A stretch of 24,207 nt of DNA from Trichinella spiralis. Taxonomy: Eukaryota > Nematoda > Enoplea > Trichinellida > Trichinellidae. Within the stretch, counting starts at the first letter, position 1; the number at the start of each line of letters is the position of its first letter. A model generated the notes under the pieces. It had not been told where the DNA came from, ran no database searches, and saw nothing but the letters and a program-made list of their open reading frames with translations. The position numbers were made by a program, and so were the translations under genes. The stretch lies in the NCBI GenBank assembly GCA_000181795.3, contig CM012953.1, forward strand, positions 3,182,456-3,206,662. The letters run 5' to 3'. This document shows positions 7,304-16,246 of the stretch, piece by piece.

Positions 7304-9453
7304 CTAAGAAAGCGTGTCAAACGACTTCTATAATTCGAGTATGTTAATGAGATTTAAAATAATGATAATAGTAATGAATAAATTGTTGCATTTAGTATGC
7401 TTCGACAGACGCTCTTACTCGAATTTTAAATTGTGTTGAAATGGTCAAGAAATCAAATTTCAATAGTGATCCATTCTTGAAAAATTTTGGTTTTGCAATT
7501 AAAGGCGAACCAATGATTTTTAGTGGATGAGTTTTGCCTGCGCCTAAGTTGGAATATGGTGAAGGAAATGGAGGACGTGTAAATAATAATTGTTGAAATC
7601 ACTACTTTTGGAAAAATATTTGTTTCACAATTGGTTTTACATTTCTAGCAAATTATTCTTACACCAAAAGATGGAGCATGGAATTCGAATGAATTTAAAT
7701 TTTTTGGATCTGCTCATTGTGAATCATTCGCATTTGTATCGTTTCTACCACCAAATAAAGTATCAATGTTACAGTGAGTATTGAAAAATGTGTAAATAAG
7801 TCAAATCAGCTTTGTTGTTTGCATGCCTCATTTTTAGGGAATTTTGTCTGCAAATTGTCAAAACATGTCGTAGTACAGGAATTCAAATGCCAGACAATCC
7901 AAAAAGCTTTGAACAAGCGGGAAGAAATGATAGTGTAGAAATGATATTCAAACGTATTGCAGGCAAATGTGACAGAGATGGCATGAAATGTGATTTGGTG
8001 TTTGTTGCGTTGTTTTCATCCGAACAATACGGTAATAATTATTTTGTTGTTTTATGATGAAATTTATATTATTAATGTTGAACGTATTTTTACCATTTTA
8101 AGGTCAAGTGAAATCTTGTGGCAATATCACTTTTGGATTGGTCACTCAGTGTTTATTACCGAAAACAATAAGTGATGTAGCTATAAAGAAGAGTTATTCG
8201 ACGATGTTAAATATTGCGATGAAAATAAGTATGAAAATTGGTGGCATCAATGCAAAATTACTGAAAGATGAAGTGTAAGATATTGAATTCAAGAATGCGT
8301 TTGAAAAAGTTTAAAATGAAAGATTTTTCTTTAGTTTAAATAATTATTTGTATAAAAATAATACATTGGTAATTGGTGTGGATGTGGTTCATCCATCTGC
8401 TGTAGAGACGTATTTACCATCAGTTGCTGCGGTGCGTATTCATTGCTTTGTTATTCAAAATTATTCGAGAAATATTTTTGATTTCAAGGTTGTTGGAAAC
8501 GGGGATGTAACTGTTACAAAATTTAAAGCATCGGTGAAAATCCAATCAGCTAGGCAAGAATTGATCACTGATTTTGTTGATCAGTTTTCTGAACGAATAA
8601 TGGAATACTCTGATGTTAATGGTTCAGCACTGAAAAACATTATTGTTTTTCGAGATGGAATATCGAAAGGTCAATTCAAGCAGGTGAAATTGTGTTCTAT
8701 CATTAATTAAAGCAAAGTAAGAATTCATTTTTTAAACAGGTTTTGGAAGAAGAATTGCTTGCTCTTCGTCGGGTGTGCAAAAAATTTGCATCAAATTACC
8801 GGCCGTTAATAACGTTTATTGTGGTTCAAAAGCGACATCATGCTCGATTTGTTTGTTATGATAAAGCTGCAGCACGAGGACGGGGGAAAAACATCCCTGC
8901 TGGTACTGTTATCGATAGAGTAGTGACATCTCTTGATGAATATGATTTCTTTTTGTGCAGTCATCATGGAATTCAAGTATGACTTTGTGAAATGTTTTGA
9001 ATATTTATTATTATTTTCATTTCAATTGCAGGGAACTAGTACACCGACGCGATATTATGTTCTGTTTGATGAAAGCAACATGGATGTGAATGCAATGCAG
9101 TTGATCGCATACTATTTATGCCATATATATGGTAGATGTGCTCGTTCTGTCAGTATACCAGCACCGGTACATTTTGCACATTTAGTTTGCGCCTGTGCTC
9201 ATTATCATTTTCTTGCTGCATTGTAAGTTTGATTAAATAACATATTCAAAAATGAATGAATTATTGAATTTTATTTTTTAGCAATTCTGTTCAAGTGAAA
9301 AGGTTATCTGATGAAAACAGTAACAGTAGTAGTAGTAGTAGTAGTTGTAGTAGTAGTAGTAGTTCCAGCAGTAATTCTAAATCTGTGAAAACAAAATTGA
9401 CTAACATAATTGCACTGCACAGCAGAGTTGAAAAAATCATGTACTACGCATAA
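7304..9453 (+). CDS. AGO-clade Argonaute, 3' part (L2-MID-PIWI), one in-frame stop
   Basis: This is an Argonaute, a small-RNA-guided RNA-silencing protein. Exons: about 7304-7338 (end of PAZ, QTTSIIR; weak start), 7396-7578, 7649-7773, 7838-8031, 8103-8274, 8335-8431, 8489-8683, 8740-8976, 9032-9222 and 9282-9453. All introns are short GT-AG, and every junction from 7396 onward keeps frame (521 sense or stop-bearing codons). The MID 5'-phosphate pocket is kept: Y and K in YGQVK, Q in VTQC, both K in MKISMK. The PIWI catalytic set is complete: Asp 8381 (VIGVDVVHP), Glu 8558 (RQELI), Asp 8654 (FRDGISKGQF), His 9179 (FAHL). The protein ends MYYA, like AGO MYFA. It has a polyserine tract before the C-terminus. 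It is AGO-clade, not PIWI or worm-specific WAGO. Oddities: a TGA at 7528-7530 sits where AGOs have Arg in the GRVLPAP motif (CGA to TGA is a one-step transition), and the N-terminal half is not found. It is probably a young pseudogene, or an allele or exon variant. Confidence 0.9.
9325..9363 (+). repeat. AGT trinucleotide repeat coding polyserine
   Basis: (AGT)7, one TGT, then (AGT)5 lie in frame in the last Argonaute exon. With flanking TCC, AGC and AGT codons they encode seven Ser, one Cys and eight Ser. The tract lies in the variable loop between the catalytic His region and the conserved C-terminus, where length change is tolerated in AGOs. Confidence 0.9.
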
Positions 9454-10521
9454 CGTGCAGCGACGACCGATGCTTAATATATTCTAGTGCTTAGTTATTT
9501 AGTGCTTATTTAAAAACAGTAAATACATTTGTGTATGTGTTTACCTCTAGATCATAGCTTTTCATTCTGCATATTGTTGTGGTAAAAAATAACAAACAAT
9601 ATACATGATGTGATGAAGAAGGTTCAATATATATGCTATATATTTATGATATTTTATAAATTCATTATACTATTCATAGTGAATTTATAATATTGGGGTG
9701 AAGATGTTCGTTTGCATGAAAAACCAAATGAGAACGAAACCAAATATTAATATATACATAAGTAAGTGAAGAGTTGTTGGCAAAGATTGAATGTGAAATA
9801 TTTTGAAACTGGATTCGAAATTTTCTTTCATGTTTCTGGCATTTAAATTACCTCGCCATAGATGTGCACATTTAGGGCTTCAGTAGGGCTCTTTGAATTG
9901 TTTCTGGCTTCCATTTTACATAAACCGCCAATTACACTTCAAAAGAGCAATGTTTATTAAGAATAATGTCTATTCAAAAGTTCTATTTCTGAAACCACTT
10001 GCATCTTCATTTTACCTCAATGATAGACTGACTTACAATTTCCAACATGTGCACATTTGGTGAAACATTACTTCCTCTTTCGATCAACACACTGATCGGC
10101 TAAGTAAAGCGTAATTTTTTTTTTGAGGCTGGTCTCTCTTTAATCGTTGTTAACTTGAAACTGCCGCCCGACTATTTCCGATTGTAATAAACACTGATGT
10201 TAAAGCAGCAAAAATTTGCAAACTATCATCTATCTCTCAGCTTTCAATACCAGCATTCATAAGTAAGAACATGATGTGACACAGAGATACCAAAGCGGCT
10301 GATTTTTATTGGCAGCTTGTTTGCAAAACAACCAGTAGTCAAATGTCCAGTCTCTGATGCTTTACTGCAATTTCGCCCGCTAAACTTTGACCTCATTTTT
10401 CTGATTGGTTGTTCGCCGATGGCAGTAATTGGCAGTTCAATTAACCTACTTTATTAATTTATTAGATTTTGAAGTAGAATTATTGATCAGAATTGCATAA
10501 TCAATGAAATGGCATAAATAA
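9454..10521. other. No gene seen; AT-rich sequence after the Argonaute gene
   Basis: I see no open frame with coding character. An 11-bp perfect inverted repeat, TTATAAATTCA (9654-9664) / TGAATTTATAA (9680-9690) with a 15-base loop, lies about 200 bases after the stop codon. No AATAAA signal is evident close to the stop. The rest is low-complexity AT sequence. Confidence 0.5.
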
Positions 10522-11045
10522 GGTTTAGTCTGAACTCATCCGCAATAATTCGACCCATTTTTGTGATTGGCTGGTTGCTGATTGGTTGTCGTTGTGTTGT
10601 GCGTTAAATGGCTAATGACTTCTGCTATTTTATTAGCTAACTATTTTGATAAGTGATTGGGTGAATAACTGTGCTATTTGATTAGCTATTCAGCTGTGAT
10701 CTAGGATTGGGTGATTGTTGTTTATCAAGTCATGACCAAATATGGGTGCATCACCATTAAAATACTTTATATGGACATAAAAAAGCATTTACTATTTTTT
10801 AAAGAGAAAGCATTTAGCTATAACCTGGAAATGTGTATATTTGTTTTTAGACTTTGCAAACGATGCTTTTAAATAGCTTTTGCGTTTTACATTTACTGTT
10901 ACTGATTTACATTCTTGTATGTTTGCTTTTGCACAACTATGCTGATCAACAGACTGTTTTCGCAGAAACTTTTCTGCTATTCGTTATAAGCGCTTCAGAA
11001 CTTAGCAAATGTATAGTACAGAAATTTCCATTTTACAACAACAAG
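10522..11045 (+). repeat. R2 interspersed repeat, copy 1
   Basis: This copy matches about 21047-21735 in direct orientation. Shared blocks in order are AGTCTGAACTCATCCGC, TTTTGTGATTGGCTG, TATTTTATTAGCTAA, GATAAGTGATTGGGT, AAAATAC.TTATATGGACAT and AAAAAAGCATTTACTATTTT, then a weaker second half ending near AAATGTATAGTA. It has no coding potential and is probably a non-autonomous element; its family is not recognised. Confidence 0.8.
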
Positions 11046-11171
11046 AAAATCTGAACTTTATTACAATATATACCATGGGCAAGATGGGCAATACAACTTT
11101 AACGTGGAATAAGTCCATTTCTAAATTTGTAGACACTGTTCCACGGCAACCAACTTATCGTTATGTTGAAA

Positions 11172-11510
11172 AAATGGAGGTTCGGTCCCACTTGGGCACA
11201 ATTTTGTTCCCATTCGGTCCCACTTTTCATTTATTGGTCGTTGTCCTCGCTATTTTATTAGTCCGTAATGTCTTTGTAGTAGTTGGTTTTCCTTGTCTAA
11301 TCAGTCGATGGTTGAAATCCATCCACTGTGATTATCAGTAATATTTTTTAATTTCAAATAATCAAATATTCCAAGAAGGATTTTTCATTTTAAATAATAT
11401 CGAAGGCACTTAAGAAATGAAAATATTTCATATTCTAAAACAGTAATGTCGCATTGAAGCCACGTCATTTCAGAAAATTTTCATCGCAATTACAACATCG
11501 TGGAGTAGTT
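11172..11510 (-). repeat. R1 repeat, piece E (tail end)
   Basis: This piece reads in the same direction as 13345-13690 (R1 piece B). Shared blocks are CCCACTTGGGC, AATTTTGTTCCCATTCGG, TTTATTGGTCGTTGTCCTCG, TATTTTATTAGTCCGTAAT and GATTATCAGTAATATTTTTT. The copy of CGGTCCCAC is itself doubled (about 11182 and 11214). The open frame at 11009-11341 falls across this repeat and is not a gene. Confidence 0.8.
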
Positions 11511-11536
11511 TATCCTTATAGATTCTCCGTATATTG

Positions 11537-11721
11537 GAAAATATAATAAACCATGAGTGTCCAATCCAAAAGTGAAAGGCCACAAGATTGAATGCGATAG
11601 AAAATGGTAAAAAAAAACATTACAAAAATAATATAAATTTCATCATAAAACAACAAAATAATTATCACCGTATTGTTCGGATGACAACAACCCACCAAAC
11701 ACTGAATCACATTTCAAAGAT
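11537..11721 (-). pseudogene. Inverted fragment of the Argonaute gene
   Basis: Read on the minus strand, this copies about 7985-8150 of the Argonaute gene. It covers the end of the exon coding SSEQYG, the donor, the whole following intron (GATGAAATTTATATTATT block) and the start of the next exon (CTTTTGGATTGG, CACTCA). Retention of the intron shows a DNA-level copy and not a processed mRNA. A short piece in the middle (GAATGCGATAG) comes instead from R1, and both sides are R1-like, so the fragment is embedded in a mosaic repeat. It cannot encode a domain by itself. Confidence 0.85.
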
Positions 11722-11760
11722 GAAACTCACAAAAGGAACAATATAAGAATCCACCACAGG

Positions 11761-11770
11761 NNNNNNNNNN
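11761..11770. other. Assembly gap (10 N)
   Basis: There are ten N bases between the Argonaute fragment and R1 piece A. Repeats on both sides are inverted relative to each other, so the gap probably marks a repeat-driven join of unknown true length. Confidence 0.99.
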
Positions 11771-12600
11771 GAATGAATGCATCGATCATGCTATAAAAAT
11801 ACATATATGGATGTTTTGTACAATACGAAACTCTGTACATATAAGTAAAATTCTTGATTGCAAATCAGAAGATTTAAATAGAACACTTCCAGTAAATCAA
11901 GAAGTAATCAGATGCTAACAATTGGTAGTTGTAACTCCTTTGTTTAGCTGAAAAGCTGCAACCTGTGAACCATTTGTTAATTGTGCATTTTCTCTTTGTA
12001 TTAAAATCGTCTTTACCAACATACGTGATGTAATGAGAAAAGCGAAGAATGTTTGACAAAGGCATATGCGTTTAATCATGCGTGAAATTAAGTGAAATTG
12101 CGAGCTAACACGTAACGTTAGCATTAGTGCCATTTGTTACCCGGAAATTGGAAGTGTTGCTACAACATTCCAGATTTTTCAAACAGATTATTCAATATTC
12201 TGACATTACACCCGGAAGTTAACATCCAATCTTGATAAATTTCAACAGGCAACAAATTTATTTACAAACAGTCAGAGCAGATTTATATATCAGGAGGGAA
12301 ATCTGTACTAGACCGTTGTTGGCTGTTCATTACTGTTGTTGTTGCTAGTGAAAAATGAAAATCACTATTTAGCTTATTTTTTGTATTGTTTTTTCTGAAT
12401 TATTACCATCGCATTTGATGTAACATCACTTTGGTACAATAAAATATGGAATAATGATAAAAATTATTTTCGGGAATGCTGATCATGGAAAAGTATAAAC
12501 TTCACCACAAATAATATATTTAAATAAACAGAATTTCAATGAATGACAAAACTTCAATCACAATAAAAATTTGGAATTTAATCTTTCTTTCGCTCCTGTT
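11771..12600 (+). repeat. R1 repeat, piece A (head to middle)
   Basis: This piece matches the reverse complement of about 13600-14545 over its whole length. Shared blocks include GATTTAAATAGA.CACT, CAGATGCTAACAATT, GCGAGCTAACACGTAACGTT, AGTGTTGCTACAACATTCC, GGTTAACATCCAATCTTG and AATTTCAATGAATGAC. Several weak open frames fall here and are not genes. Confidence 0.85.
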
Positions 12601-13344
12601 CATAAGAGCTATTGTTTTTCTTCTTATGTTTCATTTAAATAAAAAATAAAATCTGGAACTTTGTTTAAAATAGAAATTTGTGGTTATACATTTTGTGTAA
12701 ATTGTATTAAATTTCTCTTTCAATATCTAAAGTAAACCCACTACTGGGTTGATTAAACATTGAAGTTGCAATTCTTGTATTACTATGGTTCAACATTCCA
12801 GATCAAAAAATATCTGTTGCATTTCGTAATGATTTTACCAAACAAAATTGAAAGCAAAGAAAATTATTATTTTTTGCTCTTTTACCATCGTAAAAAATCA
12901 TTACATGTCAAATTATGAAAACAAAAAATGACCTAGATAAACACGCTTATTTAACATCTCTTTTTTCAGCTATCCCTTCTTCAGGCTATTCATTTGTTGC
13001 TTCTATATTTTTGTAGAATAATGCAATTAGATAATAAAGATATTTAATTTGTAAAGAACAAAACCGTCAATTCTATTTTTCATATTTCACTCCTCAATGC
13101 TTATCATCAATGATTGTGCTATTTTCCGTGTCGTAGGTTTGAGATGTGCTTTTGAATGATGGGAATAAATAATAATGAATTTCAGTTTGTATCTAAAAGA
13201 ACCGACATATGACAATACACAAAGGGAGATGCCACACGCTCAAGTGAACAAATCATAATGACAAATACAGGTTGTGAATAAAGATACAAACAATGGCTTA
13301 ATGTAGCACATTATTATTGTAATATAACAGCTAATCCATTTTTG
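12601..13344. other. No gene seen; AT-rich spacer between R1 pieces A and B
   Basis: This spacer holds no coding region, RNA gene or repeat that I can recognise. It separates two R1 pieces that stand tail to tail. Confidence 0.4.
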
Positions 13345-14545
13345 GGATGGCCCCACTTGGGCTCAATTTTGTTCCCATTCGGTCCCACTGTTCATTTATT
13401 GGTCGTTGTCCTCGCTATTTTATTAGTCCGTAATCTCGCTATTTTATTAGACCGTAAAGTCTTTTTCGTATTGGTTTTCCTTGTCTAATTGCTCATTGAT
13501 TCAAATCTTTCCCTTGTGATTATCAGTAATATTTTTTAATTTCATTGGTTCAAATATTCCATTTAGGATTACGTAACTTTAATAATAGTGACGTAACATA
13601 AAAAATGAAAATATTTATTATTCCAAAATTTTATTGTCTGTTTGAAGTTTCGTCATTCATTGAAATTTTGTTTATTTAAATATGTTATTTGTGGTGTAGT
13701 CTATACTTTTTTATTATCAGTATTTTTGAAAATAATTTTTATCATTGTCCTCTATTTTATTGTACTAAAGTGACGCTCTATCGAATGCGATAGTAATCAT
13801 TCAGAAAAAAACATTACAAAAAATAAGTTAAATAGTGATTTTTATTTTTCACTAGCCAACAGCACTAACAACAACAACAGTAAACAACATATCAGTGAAC
13901 GACATTAATAAAGAGGAAACAACGAAAAAGGAAAAAATTAAATAATACAATAGAATGAAATAAAAAACTAATATAAATAAGCGGTGGCCAGGTGCATTTT
14001 TATCTTCTTCCTTGTTTCTTCTTCGATCTATTACCGATTTCCCTCCTGATAGATAAATCTGCTCCCATTTTTTGTACACAAATTTGTTGCCTGTTGAAAT
14101 TTATCAAGATTGGATGTTAACCTCCGGATGTAATGTCAGAATACTGAACAATCTGTTTGAAAAATCTGGAATGTTGTAGCAACACTTTTAATTTCCGGGT
14201 TACAAATGGTACTAATGCTAACGTTACGCGTTAGCTCGCAATTTCACTTAATTTTACGGTTGATTTCTCGCATATGCCTTTGTCAAATATTGTTCGCGTT
14301 TCTTGTCACATCACATTTGTTGGTAAAGGCGATTTTAATACAAAGAGAAAATGCACAATTGACAAATTGTTCACAGTTGCAGCTTTCCAGCTAAACCATG
14401 GAGTGACAACTACTAAATTGTTAGCATCTGGTTAAATTCTTGATTTTACTGGGAGTGATCTATTTAAATCTTTCTTGTTTACAGTCCAAGAATTTTACTT
14501 TAATATTTACAAAGTTGCCTTCATTACGAAACAAACATCCATATA
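13345..14545 (-). repeat. R1 repeat, piece B (longest copy)
   Basis: This is the longest R1 copy, running from the tail motif CCCACTTGGGC to the head near CATCCATATA, where the BEL/Pao element interrupts it. The head continues on the far side at about 18858-18885 (TATGTATTTTTTACATGTCGATG), matching the reverse complement of 23955-23985. It contains a 24-bp tandem duplication (13411-13434, 13435-13458) that is lacking in piece E. The open frame at 13852-14079 minus shows no known domain. Confidence 0.85.
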
Positions 14546-14824
14546 TGTTGTTCAATCCAACTGTGTTCAGAACAGCTGAATTTCACTAACGGATCTCTGG
14601 TCCTCTCTCAGGCTTATCAGCGTTAATTAAGTTCGGGAACAACAACACACGGAAACTAAGATTTATTCGGGAAGAATCGCACAACACACACACAAACACA
14701 AGGTCACACACTTCCGCTCGCGTTCACGCTCGCCGATTACTCGCAGATTACGTCACCACCACCAACACACCGGTTACGGTAGCAGATTGGGATCTTCAGG
14801 CTCAAACCGAAGAAGTTTTCAACA
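14546..14824 (-). repeat. 3' LTR of the BEL/Pao element
   Basis: The plus-strand sequence starts TGTTGTTCAATCC and ends AGTTTTCAACA, giving the short inverted ends TGTTG/CAACA. It matches 18579-18857 with about five differences. It contains a (CA)-rich patch and GATTTATT. Confidence 0.95.
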
Positions 14825-14839
14825 CTCTCCCCCCCCCTC
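14825..14839 (-). other. Polypurine tract of the BEL/Pao element
   Basis: On the minus strand, GAGGGGGGGGAGAG lies directly before the 3' LTR. This is where plus-strand DNA synthesis is primed in LTR retrotransposons. Confidence 0.8.
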
Positions 14840-14858
14840 GGTGATGGACCGCAGTTCA

Positions 14859-16222
14859 TCACCGAACCGATGCTGGCTCAAGAAGAATGAGCGATCTGCT
14901 CAGCCGGATGAGAAGGCCTCGGGTAGTCCGTACTTTCACTGACCTCGTGACCCCATCGCTTCCCGTCAACGGCTCGATGATCACGCCTAGTTTCCAACAA
15001 TTCCGTGGAACGCCTTCTTCCACTAGGAACACTAGGTCTCCCTTTTCCGGCTGCCGCCCGAACTTCGTCCATTTCCCTCGTGAGGTGAGAGTCACGAGAT
15101 ACTCTTCCAGCCATCGATTCCACAGATGTTTCATCAGCAGCTGCTGGTGCCGCCAACGCTTACGCAGCTGGATGCGTTCGTCGGGGCCGATGCGGACGCA
15201 GCGGGAATCGGGAGCGATGCCAATTCTCGTCCGATGAGGAAGTGCGCCGGTGTTAACGGGGCGCAGTCATGGGGGTCCTCGCTCAACAAGGTGAGTGGCC
15301 GGTCATTGATCCGAGCCTCCAACTCACACAGCACGGTGTGCAACTCCCAGCTGCGGAGTAACGCTTTCCCCAAGACCTTCCTCAGAGCGTTTTTCATCGA
15401 TCTTACAAGCCGCTCCCAATAGCCACCGCACCAGGGAGCTCGGTCGGTGCTATACTTCCACTCGATCTGCCGCATCGCCAACTTTTCCCGGATCTTACCA
15501 GCTGAATTTCCGCGAAGAAGGTCTCGCATAAACGAATCAGCTTGCTTAAACGTCCGGAAATTGTCAGTGTGAATCACACTGGGTCTCCCGCGTCTGGCGA
15601 TGAATCGGCGGAGAGCGGCCAAGAAACTAATCGTGGTCATGTCAAATACCACCTCCAAGTGCACCGCTCGTGTGACCATGCACGTGAACAGGCAGATGTA
15701 CGCCTTCTGCGCAGGCTGATGTTCATCTTTCACGTACAACGGTCCAGCAAAATCCAATCCCACTCTGTTGAATGGGAATGACGGTATCACTCTTTCAGGC
15801 GGAAGGTCGCTCATCAGTGGACAAAATGGACGAGCATCATGCTTCCGGCAGATGATGCAAGCTCTGATGCATCTCTTGACTGCTTGCCGGCCCCGAACTA
15901 CCCAAAAGCGACGCCGCAAGGCTGCCAAGGTTTGGTTCAGTCCAGCGTGCAATTCTGATTCATGAGTTCGTCGCACAAATGGCTCAACAACCGGGCCGTT
16001 GCGTGGGAGAAGCAAAGGATGACGGTGGCACCAGGGCAGCGCCGTCCTTGACAGTCTTCCTCCCACTCGCAAAAGGCCTTCCGTGTCCACGAATGGAGAC
16101 AAAGCCGCAAGGGGGTCCCCAGCTCGCACAGGGATGGGCCCCGAGGCAGTCTTCGAAACCGGAAACGCCTCCGCTTGAACTGCTCTCACCCACCGCTTTT
16201 CGGCGTCTTGCAATTCTAGCAA
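14859..16222 (-). CDS. BEL/Pao integrase region (fossil)
   Basis: The N-terminal part has an H-H-C-C zinc-binding set (HPLLLPRN..., RRTHESELHAG, CIICRKH). The catalytic core shows the D-D-E residues (VGLDFAGP, VIHTDN, GGYWERLVRSMK). The final part (14859-15134) matches the small C-terminal domain that follows BEL/Pao integrases (GDLVFLVEE, WKLGVI, RSVKVRT). It belongs to a defective element, so I treat it as a fossil coding region. Confidence 0.9.
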
Positions 16223-16246
16223 GGACAGTTGAGCTCTGATTTTCCG

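Noticed and set aside
7528-7530. TGA read as selenocysteine in the Argonaute
   Set aside because: AGO proteins have Arg here and no known selenoprotein role. No SECIS-like element was recognised after the gene, so a point transition is simpler.
11009-11341. 110-residue open frame as a membrane protein gene
   Set aside because: It crosses the border of repeats R2 and R1 and has no known domain. The hydrophobic part is R1 sequence also found in piece B.
13852-14079. 75-residue minus-strand frame with a hydrophobic stretch
   Set aside because: It lies wholly inside R1 piece B, and the matching part of piece A does not keep the frame.
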